Notes: generated from the letters alone by a model not told the origin. Counted from the first letter of the stretch, positions 7,392 through 20,742 are shown. The stretch: DNA of 64,000 bases from Marmoricola sp. (GCA_025965195.1 JAOPXK010000120.1:33638-97637); one strand, 5' to 3'. Numbers and translations: made by a program.

Positions 7392-10096
7392 CACCCCTCC
7401 TCAGGGTCCGTGCCCTCGACCGGGCTTTCGTCCGCGCTCTCGTCCGGCTCGATTGTTGCATCCGTAGTCGTGGGATCGGAATCCTCGACGTCGGCAACAT
7501 CCTCCGGAGCCGCATCCTCGAGCTCGTCCTCCGCCACCTTCTCGACACTGCGAGCAACGACCGCCACGGAGTCACCCGGCTTCGGCGTCACGAACTTCAC
7601 GCCCTGGGTCGAGCGGCCGGTCGGCCGGAACTGGTCGTTGATCGGACTCCGGACGACCTGGCCGTTGGCGGTGATCGAGAGGATCTCGTCACCCTCCACG
7701 ACGATGAAGGCGCCGACCAGACCACCGCGGTCCTCGTTGGCCAGCATCATCGCCCGGATGCCGATGCCGCCACGGGACTGGGTGCGGTAGTCGGAGATCC
7801 GCGACCGCTTCGCAAAGCCACCGTCGGTGATCGTGAAGACGTACTGCTGTTTGACTTCGACCTCGGCCCCCTCGGCAGCGGCCTCCTCGGCGGCAACCTG
7901 CTCGGCACGGATGACCGACATGGACAGCAGCGAGTCACCGTCGCGGAACTTCATGCCCTGGACACCGGACGTCGCCCGACCCATCGGCCGAAGCTGGGTG
8001 TCGTCGGCGGTGAACCGGATCGACTGACCCTTGCGGGAGACCAGCAGGATGGAGTCGTCGGCGTTGACCAGCTCGGCGCCGATCAGGACGTCATCCTCCT
8101 CGCGGAAGTTGATCGCGATCACGCCGGCCTGGCGCGGACTGTTGTAGTCGCCCAGACGGGTCTTCTTGATCAGCCCACTGCGAGTGGCGAGGACGAGGTA
8201 CGGCGCCTGCTCGTAGTCGCGGATCGCCAGCACCTGGGCGATCTGCTCGTCGGGCTGGAACGACAGCAGCCCGGCGACGTGGCCGCCCTTCGCGTCACGC
8301 GACGCTTCGGGCAGGTTGTAGGCCTTCGTCCGGTAGACCCGGCCGGCCGTGGTGAAGAACAGCAGCCAGTGGTGGTTCGACGTGGCCATGAAGTGCTCGA
8401 CCACGTCGTCGCCGCGCAGGGTCGCGCCGCGCACGCCCTTGCCGCCGCGCTTCTGGCTCCGGTAGTTGTTCGCCAGCGTGCGCTTGGCGTAGCCGCCGCG
8501 GGTGATCGTGACAACCAGGTCCTCATCGGGGATGAGGTCCTCCATCGACAGGTCGCCGTCGGCCGCGACGATCTGGGAGCGACGGGGTACACCGAACTTG
8601 TCGACGATCTCCTGCAGCTCGTCACTGACGATCTGACGCTGACGCGGCTCCGAGGCGAGGATGTCCTCCAGGTCCGCGATCTCGAGCTCGATCTTCGCCA
8701 GGTCGTCGATGATCTTCTGACGTTCGAGGGCGGCCAGCCGACGCAGCTGCATGTCGAGGATCGCGGTGGCCTGCAGCTCGTCGATGTCGAGCAGGTCCAT
8801 CAACCCGGTGCGGGCATCGTCGACGTCGGGCGACCGCCTGATCAGCGCGATCACCTCATCGAGCATGTCGAGGGCCTTCACCAGGCCGCGCAGGATGTGC
8901 GCCCGCTCTTCGGCCTTGCGCAGCCGGTAGCGCGTCCGGCGCTGGATGACCTCGATCTGGTGGGTCACCCAGTAGGACACGAACTGGTCGAGTGTCAGCG
9001 TGCGCGGCACGCCGTCCACGAGCGCGAGCATGTTGGCGGAGAAGTTCGACTGCAGCTCGGTGTGCTTGAACAAGTTGTTGAGTACGACGCGGGCAACGGC
9101 CTCGCGCTTGAGGACAACGACCAGCCGCTGGCCGGTCCGCGAGGACGTGTCGTCGCGGACGTCGGCGATGCCCTGCACCCGGCCGGAGTCGGCGAGCTCG
9201 GCGATCTTCAACGCCAGGTTGTCGGGGTTGACCTGGTAGGGCAGCTCGGTGATGACCAGCATCACCCGGCCCTTGTTGTCCTCGTCGATGTCGACGACAG
9301 CCCGCATCGGCACCGAGCCTCGACCGGTGCGATAGGCCTGCTCGATGCCGGCCCGGCCGACGATCAGTGAACCGGTCGGGAAGTCAGGTCCCTTGACGCG
9401 CTCGAGAAGCGCGTCGAGCAGCTCCTCGCGGGAGGCTTCCGGGTTCGCGAGCGCCCACTGCACGCCGTCGGCGACCTCGGTCAGGTTGTGCGGCGGGATG
9501 TTGGTCGCCATCCCGACAGCGATGCCGGCCGAGCCGTTGACCAGCAGGTTCGGGACCCGCGACGGCAGGACCAGCGGCTCCTGCGAGCGGCCGTCGTAGT
9601 TGGGGCCGAAGTCGACTGTGTCCTCGTCGATGTCGCGGACCATCTCCAGCGCCAGCGGCGCCATCCGGCACTCGGTGTACCGCATCGCGGCCGCGGGGTC
9701 GTTGCCCGGCGAACCGAAGTTGCCCTGGCCGTTGACCAGCGGTGCGCTCATCGCCCAGGGCTGCGCGAGGCGGACCAGGGTGTCGTAGATCGCCGAGTCG
9801 CCGTGCGGGTGGTACTGACCCATCACGTCGCCGACGACGCGCGAGCACTTCGAGAAACCGCGGTCCGGACGGTAGCCACCGTCGTACATCGCGTAGAGGA
9901 TCCGGCGGTGCACCGGCTTCAGGCCATCGCGTACGTCGGGCAGCGCGCGCCCGACGATGACCGCCATCGCATAGTCGATGTAGGCCTGCTGCATCTCGTC
10001 CTGGAGCTCGACCTGACGGATCCGGCCAGTGCCGGACGGGCCGTCGGGACCGTCGCCGTCCTGCCGGCCGTTGCCGCCGGTGGGTGTCTCAGTCAT
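7391..10096 (-). CDS. gyrA: DNA gyrase subunit A
   Basis: A 901-residue subunit that breaks and rejoins DNA in gyrase. The catalytic Tyr is Tyr140 in [10 protein letters not shown]. The quinolone-resistance-determining stretch [12 protein letters not shown] has Ser101 and Asp105, the sensitive-type residues at the E. coli 83 and 87 positions. The C-terminal wrapping domain carries a GyrA box as [10 protein letters not shown]. After the last blade there is an acidic tail of about 50 residues rich in Glu and Asp. It lies 61 nt after gyrB on the same strand and leads into the DUF3566 gene by overlapping stop and start. No intein interrupts it. Confidence 0.98.
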   Translation of the reverse strand: MTETPTGGNGRQDGDGPDGPSGTGRIRQVELQDEMQQAYIDYAMAVIVGRALPDVRDGLKPVHRRILYAMYDGGYRPDRGFSKCSRVVGDVMGQYHPHGDSAIYDTLVRLAQPWAMSAPLVNGQGNFGSPGNDPAAAMRYTECRMAPLALEMVRDIDEDTVDFGPNYDGRSQEPLVLPSRVPNLLVNGSAGIAVGMATNIPPHNLTEVADGVQWALANPEASREELLDALLERVKGPDFPTGSLIVGRAGIEQAYRTGRGSVPMRAVVDIDEDNKGRVMLVITELPYQVNPDNLALKIAELADSGRVQGIADVRDDTSSRTGQRLVVVLKREAVARVVLNNLFKHTELQSNFSANMLALVDGVPRTLTLDQFVSYWVTHQIEVIQRRTRYRLRKAEERAHILRGLVKALDMLDEVIALIRRSPDVDDARTGLMDLLDIDELQATAILDMQLRRLAALERQKIIDDLAKIELEIADLEDILASEPRQRQIVSDELQEIVDKFGVPRRSQIVAADGDLSMEDLIPDEDLVVTITRGGYAKRTLANNYRSQKRGGKGVRGATLRGDDVVEHFMATSNHHWLLFFTTAGRVYRTKAYNLPEASRDAKGGHVAGLLSFQPDEQIAQVLAIRDYEQAPYLVLATRSGLIKKTRLGDYNSPRQAGVIAINFREEDDVLIGAELVNADDSILLVSRKGQSIRFTADDTQLRPMGRATSGVQGMKFRDGDSLLSMSVIRAEQVAAEEAAAEGAEVEVKQQYVFTITDGGFAKRSRISDYRTQSRGGIGIRAMMLANEDRGGLVGAFIVVEGDEILSITANGQVVRSPINDQFRPTGRSTQGVKFVTPKPGDSVAVVARSVEKVAEDELEDAAPEDVADVEDSDPTTTDATIEPDESADESPVEGTDPEEG

Positions 10097-10157
10097 CAGT
10101 ACTTACTTTCTGCCGGGTACAGGAGGTGCGAGGTGCGTGCGGTGGCAAGGCCTCGCG

Positions 10158-12640
<2,483 letters not shown>

Positions 12641-13162
12641 TCAGCCGTAGGTGTCGCGGGGTCCGCGACCCTTCACCCGGAACCTGCCGCGGTTCCAGCT
12701 CGGGGTGTTCGGACCGACGATGTCGATGACCTGGACGGTGCCTTCGCCGAGCTCCTCGTTGAGGCGGCGTACGACGGTCGCCGCGAGCAACTTCATCTGG
12801 GTGGCCCAGGCCGTCGAGTCGGTCCGGACGGTCAGCCGGCCATCGGCGTAGGACTGCGGGGTGACGTGCTGACCGACCTCATGGCCGACGATCCCCTCCC
12901 ATCGCGCGAAGACACCGTGCACCCGGAGCTCGGTCTCCCAGCCCTGGTCGGTGACGAACCTGCCCATGCTCTGGTCGAGCGCCTGCGGGTCGCGGTCATC
13001 GGGGTGGGCACCGGTCGCGGTGGTGTGGGTCCGCCGGCGCTTGCCGTCCCCGATCCCGGTCCGCCGCTTCTTCGGCGTCTTGCCGGCAAGGCCGCGCGCG
13101 ATCGACCGGGCGAGGTCGATGCCGTCGTCCTGGTGCTCCGCCTCCGGCTCGTCGTCAGTCAT
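12641..13162 (-). CDS. DUF721 (DciA-like) protein
   Basis: A 173-residue protein with an acidic start, a Lys/Arg-rich middle ([20 protein letters not shown]) and a C-terminal DUF721 domain from about residue 70: [20 protein letters not shown], then [20 protein letters not shown]721 proteins next to recF and gyrB (Rv0004-like) are related to DciA, which loads or assists the replicative helicase DnaB in bacteria lacking DnaC. That role is inferred here. The ATG start lies inside the end of recF (8-nt overlap), so the two are co-translated. Confidence 0.9.
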   Translation of the reverse strand: MTDDEPEAEHQDDGIDLARSIARGLAGKTPKKRRTGIGDGKRRRTHTTATGAHPDDRDPQALDQSMGRFVTDQGWETELRVHGVFARWEGIVGHEVGQHVTPQSYADGRLTVRTDSTAWATQMKLLAATVVRRLNEELGEGTVQVIDIVGPNTPSWNRGRFRVKGRGPRDTYG

Positions 13163-14294
13163 CGAGGACCACCTTGCCATCGCCGACGACGAACCGGGTC
13201 CCGCGCAGGCCCTCGGGAATGTCCTCCGGGACGGCCGCAGTGATCAGCACCTGTTCGGCGCCGGAGACGAGCTCGGCCAGCTGGGCGCGCCGGCCGGAGT
13301 CGAGCTCGGCGAAGACGTCGTCGAGGATCAGCACCGGGTCGTCACCGGTGGACCGCAGCAGGTCGTAGGACGCCAGCCGGAGCGCCAGCGCGAACGACCA
13401 CGATTCACCGTGCGACGCATAGCCCTTGACCGGGAACTCCCCCAGCGAGCAGATCAGGTCGTCGCGGTGTGGGCCCACCAGGCTGATCCCGCGATCGAGC
13501 TCGTCCTTGCGCCGCGCCTCGACGGCCGCGAGGAGAGCCTCGGTCAGGTCGCCGCGATCCGTCATCCCGTCCGGGACCTCGAACGACGGCCGGTAGGTCA
13601 TCGTTGCGTCATCCCGGCTGGCTCCCCGGGCGACCGCTTCGTATGACTTCCCGAGTAGTGGGATCAGGTCGTCGACGAGCTGCATCCGGGCCGCCATGAT
13701 CTCGGCACCCAACCGGGCCAGGTTCGCGTCCCAGACCCCGAGGGTGGACAGCGCCGACTCGGCCGATGGCCCGCCGCGTCGCGCCTGGCCGGCGGTCTTC
13801 AGCAGCGAGTTGCGCTGCTTGAGGACCCGGTCGTAGTCCGAGCGGGTGCCGGCATGCCTCGGCGTCTGCAGGGTCAGCAGCTCATCGGCGAACCTGCGGC
13901 GCTCGGTCGGGTCGCCCTTGACCAGCGCCAGGTCCTCCGGGGAGAACACCACCGTGCGCACCAGGCCGATCAGGTCGCGCGTCCTGGGCAGTGGCGACTT
14001 GTTGATCCGGGCCCGGTTGGACCTGCCCGGGTTGATCTCGATCTCGAGGACGGCACGGCGCTCGTCGCGGATCACCGCCGCCCGGATCACCGCCTGGGTC
14101 GCACCGGCCCGGACCAGTGGACCGTCCCCGGCGACCCGGTGCGAAGACAGGCTGGAGAGGTAGTCGATCGCCTCCACCAGGTTGGTCTTGCCCTGACCGT
14201 TGCGACCGACGAACGAGGTCACCCCCGGACCCAGCTCGACCTCGAGCGATCCGTAGGAGCGGAAGTCGTGCAGGGTCAGGTGGGCAACATGCAA
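13155..14294 (-). CDS. recF: DNA replication and repair protein RecF
   Basis: A 379-residue SMC-like ATPase that loads RecA at gapped DNA in the RecFOR pathway. Walker A is [14 protein letters not shown] near residue 30. The signature and Walker B stretch appears near the C-terminus as [19 protein letters not shown] set the start at TTG. The alternative ATG in this area is out of frame. An AGCAGG lies nine bases before the TTG, close to the gnd stop. The gnd gene ends 15 nt upstream and DUF721 overlaps downstream. Confidence 0.95.
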   Translation of the reverse strand: MHVAHLTLHDFRSYGSLEVELGPGVTSFVGRNGQGKTNLVEAIDYLSSLSSHRVAGDGPLVRAGATQAVIRAAVIRDERRAVLEIEINPGRSNRARINKSPLPRTRDLIGLVRTVVFSPEDLALVKGDPTERRRFADELLTLQTPRHAGTRSDYDRVLKQRNSLLKTAGQARRGGPSAESALSTLGVWDANLARLGAEIMAARMQLVDDLIPLLGKSYEAVARGASRDDATMTYRPSFEVPDGMTDRGDLTEALLAAVEARRKDELDRGISLVGPHRDDLICSLGEFPVKGYASHGESWSFALALRLASYDLLRSTGDDPVLILDDVFAELDSGRRAQLAELVSGAEQVLITAAVPEDIPEGLRGTRFVVGDGKVVLDD

Positions 14295-14309
14295 TTGGGC
14301 TTGCCTGCT

Positions 14310-15191
14310 CTATTTCTCGGGGTGCACCGCATGGCCGCCGAACTGGTTGCGCATCGCGGCGATTGCCTTCATCGCCGGGCTGTCGTCCTGGCGGGAGGCG
14401 AAACGGGCGAACAGCGATGCGGCGATCGCGTTCATGGGTACGGCGTGCTCGATGGCCGCCTCGACGGTCCACCGGCCCTCACCGGAGTCGTCGGCGTAGC
14501 CCTTGATCTTGTCCAGGTGGGCGTCGTCCTTGATCGCCGCGCAGAGCAGGTCGAGCAGCCACGACCGGATCACGGTGCCTTCGCGCCACGAGTCGAAGAT
14601 CGCCGGCACGTTCTCGACGAAGTCGACGGCCTCGAGGAGCTCCCAGCCTTCGGCGTACGACTGCATGATGGCGTACTCGATGCCGTTGTGAACCATCTTG
14701 GAGAAGTGCCCGGCCCCGGGTGCCTTGCCGGCGTGCACGAAGCCGGAGGTCCCCTCGGGCTTCAACGTGTCGAACGCGGGCTGAACCTTCGCGACGTTCT
14801 CGTCACTGCCACCGCACATCAGTGCGTAGCCGTTCTGCAGGCCCCAGACACCACCGGAGACGCCGCAGTCCACGAAACCGACGCCCAGCTCTCCGAGCAT
14901 CTCGGCGTTCTTCTGGTCATCGGTCCAGCGGGAGTTGCCACCGTCGACGACCAGGTCGCCCTTGCCGAGCAGGTCACCGAGCTTCTTGATCGTCTCGCGC
15001 GTCGGGTCACCGGCCGGGACCATCACCCAGACCACCTTGGGGCTCGGCAGCTTCTCGACAAGCTCCGCCAGGCTCTTCACATCGGAGACGTCGGGGTTCA
15101 TGTCGTAGCCCACGACGGTGTGGCCACCGTCGCGCAGCCGCTGGCGCATGTTGCCGCCCATCTTCCCGAGGCCGATGAGTCCGATGTCCAT
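14310..15191 (-). CDS. gnd: 6-phosphogluconate dehydrogenase, decarboxylating (short form)
   Basis: A 293-residue protein that oxidises 6-phosphogluconate to ribulose 5-phosphate and CO2 in the pentose phosphate pathway. The Rossmann motif is GLIGLGKMGGNM, followed by DGGNSRWTDD and GVSGGVWGLQNG, all family hallmarks, with the catalytic Lys/Asn region in HYSKMVHN-type form as HFSKMVHNGIEY. The length of about 300 residues marks the short, usually NAD-preferring, subgroup common in Actinobacteria. It sits between dnaN and recF, as in Streptomyces and Mycobacterium relatives. The ATG is preceded by GAGGAG. Confidence 0.94.
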   Translation of the reverse strand: MDIGLIGLGKMGGNMRQRLRDGGHTVVGYDMNPDVSDVKSLAELVEKLPSPKVVWVMVPAGDPTRETIKKLGDLLGKGDLVVDGGNSRWTDDQKNAEMLGELGVGFVDCGVSGGVWGLQNGYALMCGGSDENVAKVQPAFDTLKPEGTSGFVHAGKAPGAGHFSKMVHNGIEYAIMQSYAEGWELLEAVDFVENVPAIFDSWREGTVIRSWLLDLLCAAIKDDAHLDKIKGYADDSGEGRWTVEAAIEHAVPMNAIAASLFARFASRQDDSPAMKAIAAMRNQFGGHAVHPEK

Positions 15192-15245
15192 GCCTGCTCC
15201 TCATGTGATGTGACCCCTGGGAGGGGCCTGGCGGTCGGGCCTGGA

Positions 15246-16415
15246 TCAGGAGAGCAACCGACGCGGCATCAGCAGGTAGCGGAACTCGCTGTCGGCTTCT
15301 CCCTCGAGGGAGCCCACACCTGAGAGTACGACGGGCTTCGAAGCCTGGGTGAAGGCCAGCTCGACGAAGGGTGTCTCGATCGCGGTCAGGCCGTCGAGCA
15401 GGAACTGCGGGTTGAAGCCGGTGGTGATGTCATCGCCGTTGATGCTGGCTTCGATCGACTCGCTCGCCATCGCCTCTTCGCCACTGCCGGCGTCAAGGGT
15501 CAGCACACCGTCGGAGAACTGCAGCTGGACGGCGGTGTTGCGTTCGGCCACCAGTGAGACCCGCTTGACGGAGTCGATGAGCTCGGACTTGTTGACCCGG
15601 GCCAGGGTCAGGTGCTCGCTCGGGAACAGCGACCGGACCTTCGGGAACTCACCGTCGAGCAACCGGGTCGTGGTACGACGGATGCCGCCGCCGGCCGAAC
15701 CCTCGAAGCCGATGATGCCTTCGCCGGCACCCGACCCGCTGGACAGCGCGATCGTGATGTCGGCGCCACCGGTGAGCGACTTGGCCGTGTCGGCGAGGAC
15801 CTTCGCCGGCACCAGGGCGGCGGCGGTGATGTCGGCCGCGCTGGGGTTCCAGCTGAGCTCGCGCTGGGAGAGGCGGAAGCGGTCGGTCGCGAGCATCGCG
15901 ATCGAGCTGCCGTCGAGCTCGACGCGGACACCGGTGAGCACCGGGAGCATGTCGTCGCGACCTGCGGCAGTGACTGCCTGGCTGACCGCGTGTGCGAAGA
16001 GCTCGCTCTTGACGGTGCCGCGCGCTTCGGGCATGACCGGGAGCGCCGGGTAGTCCTCGACGGGCATGGTCTGCAGGCTGAACCTGGCCGAGCCGCAGGT
16101 CAGCGTGACCTTCGCTCCGTCGATGACCATGTCGACCGGCTTGTTGGGCAGGCTCCGGCAGATGTCGGCCAGCAGCCGCCCTGAGACGAGCGCCCGGCCT
16201 TCGTCGGAGACGTCGGCGTTGAGCGTTGCCCGCGCAGAGGTCTCGTAGTCGAAGGTGGAGAGCGTGAGTCCTTCGCCAGCACCGGCTGAGTCACTGAGCT
16301 GACCGGCCTCGATCAGCAGGCCGGCGAGGACCGGCGCGCTGGGACGGATCGGGAGGGCACGGGCCGTCCAGGCGACGGCATCGGCGAGAACGTCGCGTTC
16401 GACGCGGAACTTCAC
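15246..16415 (-). CDS. dnaN: DNA polymerase III beta subunit (sliding clamp)
   Basis: A 389-residue clamp that tethers DNA polymerase III to DNA. It starts with MKFRVERDVLADAVAWTARALP and shows the repeated three-domain clamp pattern, ending in the conserved type of tail FRYLLMPRRLLS. Length is normal. The GTG start has GAGGAGG nine bases upstream. It is the first minus-strand gene left of the oriC candidate, 54 nt ahead of gnd. Confidence 0.97.
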   Translation of the reverse strand: MKFRVERDVLADAVAWTARALPIRPSAPVLAGLLIEAGQLSDSAGAGEGLTLSTFDYETSARATLNADVSDEGRALVSGRLLADICRSLPNKPVDMVIDGAKVTLTCGSARFSLQTMPVEDYPALPVMPEARGTVKSELFAHAVSQAVTAAGRDDMLPVLTGVRVELDGSSIAMLATDRFRLSQRELSWNPSAADITAAALVPAKVLADTAKSLTGGADITIALSSGSGAGEGIIGFEGSAGGGIRRTTTRLLDGEFPKVRSLFPSEHLTLARVNKSELIDSVKRVSLVAERNTAVQLQFSDGVLTLDAGSGEEAMASESIEASINGDDITTGFNPQFLLDGLTAIETPFVELAFTQASKPVVLSGVGSLEGEADSEFRYLLMPRRLLS

Positions 16416-16869
16416 GAGTGGTGCCTCCTCGTAGCGCTGTGTTCGGCCGACCCCAAAATCATCACGGAACCATCACTGGATCACGACCGGGCCGACTGCG
16501 GAAGTGAATCCTGCCACGCGGATCGGCTGCCGACATGCTCTGGCAGTGACTTCGTGGGCATCGGTTCCGGAGTTATCCCCAGGTCGGTCGCACCGTGACG
16601 GTTGCTCGACGAGGAATCAATTGTGAATTCAGTCGTAGTAGTAGGTCGTGTGGACACTGTGGATAACCGGTGTCCGTGCAGGTCAGCCCGGCAATTTTGT
16701 GAGTCGGAGGCTGTGGAGCGCGGCGACGTCAGCTGGTCCAGCCTGTGCAGCGAGGCGGTGCGTGTGCACGGGGTGCGCTGGTCGTCCACAGGTTGTCCAC
16801 ACGTCGTCCACCGAAATTGCCGTGCGGAACCACAGGTTCCCCAGCTCCCGGATGTCCCAGATCTCGCCG
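16416..16869. other. oriC: Candidate oriC, dnaA-dnaN intergenic region
   Basis: 454 bases without genes between dnaN and dnaA, the usual oriC position in Actinobacteria. DnaA boxes: TTATCCACA on the minus strand at 16658-16666 (exact), TTGTCCACA at 16793-16801 (exact), and near matches at 16573-16581 (TTATCCCCA), 16649-16657 (minus strand) and 16782-16790 (TCGTCCACA). An AT-richer patch lies at about 16605-16645 and may be the unwinding element. More boxes are on the other side of dnaA. Confidence 0.75.
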
Positions 16870-18369
16870 TCACGACTGCTTTGCCTGCTGCTTGACCCGC
16901 GTCGTGAGCTCGGTGACCTGGTGGAAGACATTGCGCCGCTCGGCCAGGTCCTTGCGGATCCGGCGATCGGCGTTCATCACCGTGGTGTGGTCGCGGCCGC
17001 CGAACTGCTGACCGATCTTCGGCAGTGAGAGCTCGGTGAGCTCGCGGCACAGGTACATCGCGATCTGGCGAGCCGTGACGAGCGCGCGCGTCCGGCTCGG
17101 TCCGCAGAGGTCGTCGATGCTGTAGCCGAAGTAGGAGGCGGTCTGGGCGATGATCAGGCCTGCCGTGACCTCCGGCTCGCCACCTTCGGGAATGAGGTCC
17201 TTGAGCACGATCTCGGCCAGAGTCAGGTCGACGTCCTGGCGGTTGATGCTGGCGAACGCCGTGACCCGGATCAGGGCGCCTTCGAGCTCGCGGATGTTGG
17301 TCTGGATCCGGCTGGCGATGAACTCGAGTACGTCGGGCGGAGCCGAGAGCCGTTCGGCCGCGGCCTTCTTGCGCAGAATCGCGATCCGGGTCTCGAGGTC
17401 GGGCGGCTGGACGTCGGTGAGCAGGCCCCACTCGAAGCGGTTGCGCAACCGGTCCTCGAGCTGGGTGAGCCGCTTGGGGGGGCGGTCACTCGACATCACG
17501 ATCTGCTTGTTGGCGTTGTGCAGCGTGTTGAAGGTGTGGAAGAACTCCTCCTGCGTCGACTGCTTGCCCTCGAGGAACTGGATGTCGTCGATGAGCAGCA
17601 CGTCGACGTCGCGGTAACGGCGTTGCAGCTCGGCCGTGGTGGCGTCCTTGATCGCGTTGATCACGTCGTTGGTGAACGCCTCGGAGGAGACATAGCGGAT
17701 CTTCGCACCGGTGTAGAGGCTGTGCACGTAGTGCCCGATCGCGTGCAGCAGGTGGGTCTTGCCGAGTCCGGAGTCGCCGTACACCAGGAGTGGGTTGTAG
17801 GCCTTGCCCGGCGCCTCCGCGACCGCCACCGCGGCGGCATGCGCGAATCGGTTCGATGACCCGATGACGAACGTCTCGAAGGTGTAGCGCGGGTTCAGTG
17901 GGCTGTCCGGGATGCCGGTACTGATGCTTGCCCCGCTGTAAGGCCGGGTATTTGTCGACATGTTGCTTTGTTGACTCATCGATGAAGCGATGTGTTGTTG
18001 GATGGGTTGCTGTAGTGACTGCTGGGGCGCCGGCGCAGTGGTCATCTGGGGCGCCTGCGCCTCGCTGGCGGCCTGCTGGTCAGCCACGACGGGGGGTGGC
18101 ACGTCGGTCTCGAGCGTCTCGTCAACGGTGACTGCGATCCGGATCTGCCGGCCGAGGATGTCGCCGAGGGCGTCCTCGAGCCTGGTGCGCAGCCGGCCTT
18201 CGAGCTGCGTCCGGGTGAACTCGTTGGGTACGGCGATCACAGCGGTGTTCTCGGCCAGCATCACCGGCTGACTCGAGGCCAGCCAGACTCGCTGGTTGGG
18301 GGCCAGGTTCTCGACTACTCCCGGCCACAGATCCGCCAACTCGACCCGATCCGAACTCGATGCCTCCAC
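16870..18369 (-). CDS. dnaA: Chromosomal replication initiator protein DnaA
   Basis: A 499-residue AAA+ initiator that binds DnaA boxes and opens oriC. Domain I covers about residues 1-90. A low-complexity Gln/Ser/Pro-rich linker (domain II) follows to about 160. The AAA+ domain has Walker [16 protein letters not shown] and Walker [13 protein letters not shown]. The C-terminal DNA-binding domain carries the signature [15 protein letters not shown]. The GTG start has GGGAGG about eleven bases upstream. The gene reads toward dnaN across the oriC candidate. DnaA boxes in its 5' region suggest autoregulation. Confidence 0.98.
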   Translation of the reverse strand: MEASSSDRVELADLWPGVVENLAPNQRVWLASSQPVMLAENTAVIAVPNEFTRTQLEGRLRTRLEDALGDILGRQIRIAVTVDETLETDVPPPVVADQQAASEAQAPQMTTAPAPQQSLQQPIQQHIASSMSQQSNMSTNTRPYSGASISTGIPDSPLNPRYTFETFVIGSSNRFAHAAAVAVAEAPGKAYNPLLVYGDSGLGKTHLLHAIGHYVHSLYTGAKIRYVSSEAFTNDVINAIKDATTAELQRRYRDVDVLLIDDIQFLEGKQSTQEEFFHTFNTLHNANKQIVMSSDRPPKRLTQLEDRLRNRFEWGLLTDVQPPDLETRIAILRKKAAAERLSAPPDVLEFIASRIQTNIRELEGALIRVTAFASINRQDVDLTLAEIVLKDLIPEGGEPEVTAGLIIAQTASYFGYSIDDLCGPSRTRALVTARQIAMYLCRELTELSLPKIGQQFGGRDHTTVMNADRRIRKDLAERRNVFHQVTELTTRVKQQAKQS

Positions 18370-18638
18370 GCGCTTTCGCGCCTCCCTCGATTGGTCGTGC
18401 CTGGCAGTTCGATCCTGTGTCCGTCGGTGGGATCCCGAAGAGAATCCACACCTTTGTCCACAGGTTGTGCAATGCGAGTCGGATCAGGTTCCTGTAGTCC
18501 GCCAAGGCCTTGACCCGGACCCCGATCCGCCGCCTGTTCGACCAGTTCAGAGGGACAATTCGCAACTTCGCCACCAAGCTGGGTGGTGCTGTTGCAGATC
18601 AGCGGATCGGCGGCCGATACGTGTTCCCCGGAGACCGG

Positions 18639-18667
18639 ACGCTAACAACGAATCAGGGGTCGATCAA
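18639..18667 (-). promoter_or_regulatory. dnaA promoter candidate
   Basis: On the minus strand TTGATC (18667-18662) and TAGCGT (18644-18639) are 17 nt apart. The exact DnaA box at 18672-18680 abuts the -35 side and another at 18454-18462 would lie in the 5' leader. This would give a leader of about 260 nt before the dnaA GTG. Confidence 0.45.
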
Positions 18668-18785
18668 CCGGTTGTCCACAGGTTCCCGAAGTCATCTAGA
18701 CGGGGAGCGGCGCGTTGGCCGGAATTGCCGGGCACCTGATGAGATCATGTTCTGTTCGGCTTGGAGTCGCTCGGCAGCTGTCGAA

Positions 18786-18815
18786 TTGACCCGGCATCGG
18801 CGAAACGCGTACCGT
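18786..18815 (+). promoter_or_regulatory. rpmH promoter candidate
   Basis: TTGACC (18786-18791) and TACCGT (18810-18815) are separated by 18 nt, close to the actinobacterial housekeeping consensus. The -10 lies about 150 nt upstream of the rpmH start. It would serve the rpmH-rnpA-yidD-yidC-jag block. Confidence 0.5.
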
Positions 18816-18965
18816 TGCTAGGTCGAGACCGGTGTCGACCGGTGCCGCATGTCCACGACCAGTTGCGTGGGTGAGCGGTGCCAGTTGACTAGTTCAGCTG
18901 GCGAGCGTTCGCTCGTGTGACCCCGGTCCAGACATCGTCCTATCCGTCTCCAGGTGGAGTTCATC

Positions 18966-19103
18966 GTGAGCAAGCGTACTTTTCAGCCGAACAATCGTCG
19001 TCGGGCCAAGACCCACGGGTTCCGTCTCCGGATGCGTACCCGCGCCGGTCGCGCCATCCTGTCCGCCCGGCGTGCCAAGGGCCGCAGCACCCTGTCTGCC
19101 TGA
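18966..19103 (+). CDS. rpmH: 50S ribosomal protein L34
   Basis: A 45-residue basic protein, [19 protein letters not shown] and onward, ending RSTLSA. It matches the L34 pattern exactly ([13 protein letters not shown], then [16 protein letters not shown]). It is a structural component of the large ribosomal subunit. The GTG start is preceded by GGTGGAG. It opens the conserved rpmH-rnpA-yidD-yidC-jag-rsmG-parA-parB run. Confidence 0.98.
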   Translation: MSKRTFQPNNRRRAKTHGFRLRMRTRAGRAILSARRAKGRSTLSA

Positions 19104-19117
19104 GGCCGGCCTGCCGG

Positions 19118-19477
19118 GTGCTGAGTGCTCGCAACCGCCTCACCTCGTCGGATTCGTTCCGACAGGCCGTTCGCCATGGGCAACGCGCCGGAGGGGCAGT
19201 GCTGGTCGTGCATCTGCTGACCGCTGACGGCGACTCGCCTGCCCAGGTGGGTTTCGTCGTCTCGAAGGCGGTTGGCCCGGCGGTCACCCGCAATCTTGTG
19301 AAGCGCCGACTCCGCCACCACGCCCGGGAGCGAGTTTCCTCGCTACCGGGTTCGAGCACGCTCGTCGTACGGGCGTTGCCGGCAGCCGCCGGGGCGTCGT
19401 ACGCCGAACTTGTGGCCGAGTTCGATCGTTGTCTGGATCGTGCGGTTGCCGCTCCGGCACGAGGAGGTCGCGGGTGA
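19118..19477 (+). CDS. rnpA: Ribonuclease P protein component
   Basis: A 119-residue basic protein that binds the RNase P RNA for 5' processing of pre-tRNA. The family signature is [14 protein letters not shown], near residue 55, and the N-terminal core is [22 protein letters not shown] start at the GTG 14 nt after rpmH. The frame is open further upstream through the rpmH area, but those residues do not belong to the family. Its stop overlaps the yidD start as GTGA. Confidence 0.94.
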   Translation: MLSARNRLTSSDSFRQAVRHGQRAGGAVLVVHLLTADGDSPAQVGFVVSKAVGPAVTRNLVKRRLRHHARERVSSLPGSSTLVVRALPAAAGASYAELVAEFDRCLDRAVAAPARGGRG

Positions 19478-19719
19478 AATACGTCCTGATCGGCGTGCTC
19501 AAGGCGTATCGCCTCCTGATCAGCCCGCTCTACGGCCAGGTCTGCCGCTATCACCCCTCCTGCTCGGCCTACGCGCTCGAGGCGGTGACGGCGCACGGCT
19601 CGCTCAAGGGCAGCTGGCTCGCCGTACGCCGCCTGGGCCGTTGTCACCCCTGGGCCGCGGGTGGCTATGACCCCGTCCCACCCGCGTCTTCTCGCTCAAC
19701 CGTGACTCAAGGAGTCTGA
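19474..19719 (+). CDS. yidD: Membrane protein insertion efficiency factor YidD
   Basis: An 81-residue small protein with the YidD pattern: [20 protein letters not shown], then [10 protein letters not shown], then [17 protein letters not shown]. The three conserved Cys residues are present. YidD assists insertion of membrane proteins together with YidC. The GTG start overlaps the rnpA stop and the gene ends one base before the yidC start, so translation of rnpA, yidD and yidC is coupled. Confidence 0.95.
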   Translation: MKYVLIGVLKAYRLLISPLYGQVCRYHPSCSAYALEAVTAHGSLKGSWLAVRRLGRCHPWAAGGYDPVPPASSRSTVTQGV

Positions 19720-20742
19720 GTGTCCTTCCTAGGATCAATCGGCCACTTCATCATGACGCCGCTGTACTACCTGATCTCGGTAGTCCTCGTCGGCGCCCAC
19801 AACGTCTGGGGCTCGGTCTTCGGGGCTGCGTCGGGGATCTCCTGGGTGCTCTCGATCATCACGCTCACCCTGGTGATCCGGGCGGCGCTGATCCCGCTCT
19901 TCGTCAAGCAGATCAAGTCCTCGCGCAACATGCAGCTGCTGCAGCCGAAGGTCAAGGAGCTGCAGAAGAAGTACAGCCACGACCGGGAGAAGCTCGCCGC
20001 GGAGACGATGGCGCTCTACAAGGAGACCGGGACGAACCCGTTCGCCTCGTGCCTGCCGATCATCGTGCAGATGCCGATCTTCCTGGCGCTGTTCCGGTTG
20101 CTCAGCCATGCCGCGTCGAAGGGCCAGGGCAGCGGGATCCTCAGCGACACGGCGGCGAAGCAGTTTGCGCACGCGCCAATCTTCGGCGGGACGCTGTCGG
20201 CGACGTTCCTCCATGACGACGGCTCGATCCAGGTCAAGATAATTGCTGGTTTCCTGGTTCTCGCGATGACCGCGACCACGTTCCTCACCCAGCGTCAGCT
20301 GATGAGCAAGAACATGCCGGCCGATGCGCTCAGCGGCCCCTACGCTCAGCAGCAGAAGATGCTGCTCTACGTGTTGCCGCTGGTGTTTGCCTTCGGTGGC
20401 GTCGCGTTCCCGGTCGGGGTGCTGCTCTACTGGACGACCTCGAACCTGTGGACGATGTGTCAGCAGTTCTATGTAATCCGCAACAACCCGGCGCCCAACA
20501 CCGAGGCGGAGCGCGCAAAGTTCGCGCGTGATGCCGCAAAGGCGAAGCGGCACGACACACCTGCGCCCAGCACCGAGGTGGCGAGCTCGGATGGCTCCAC
20601 GGCCGTGGTCGAGGAGACCGACCGACGCCCCGCCCAACGGCAGCAGCCGAAGCGGCAGTCGCGCGAGAAGCGCAAGCAGGTCAAGCCCGGCGACAAGCCA
20701 CTGCCGGGTTCCACCGATGAATCCCCCCAGCCCGGCGCCTGA
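19720..20742 (+). CDS. yidC: Membrane protein insertase YidC
   Basis: A 340-residue polytopic membrane protein of the YidC/Oxa1 family. It has the usual actinobacterial form, starting with a helix near residue 10-30 and a core of five helices. The cytoplasmic loop contains KQIKSSRNMQLLQPKVKELQKKY and the next helix region NPFASCLPIIVQMPIFLALFRLL. The C-terminal tail after about 260 is polar and Lys/Arg/Gln-rich, possibly for ribosome contact. The GTG start follows yidD without a gap, with AAGGAG inside the yidD end. Confidence 0.96.
   Translation: MSFLGSIGHFIMTPLYYLISVVLVGAHNVWGSVFGAASGISWVLSIITLTLVIRAALIPLFVKQIKSSRNMQLLQPKVKELQKKYSHDREKLAAETMALYKETGTNPFASCLPIIVQMPIFLALFRLLSHAASKGQGSGILSDTAAKQFAHAPIFGGTLSATFLHDDGSIQVKIIAGFLVLAMTATTFLTQRQLMSKNMPADALSGPYAQQQKMLLYVLPLVFAFGGVAFPVGVLLYWTTSNLWTMCQQFYVIRNNPAPNTEAERAKFARDAAKAKRHDTPAPSTEVASSDGSTAVVEETDRRPAQRQQPKRQSREKRKQVKPGDKPLPGSTDESPQPGA

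Larger units (their letters stand above)
18370..18965. other. dnaA-rpmH divergent intergenic region with DnaA boxes
   Basis: 596 bases between the divergent dnaA and rpmH genes, without a supported coding sequence. Two exact TTGTCCACA boxes lie at 18454-18462 and 18672-18680. A promoter candidate on each strand is listed separately. The region may be part of the origin or serve dnaA autoregulation. Confidence 0.65.
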
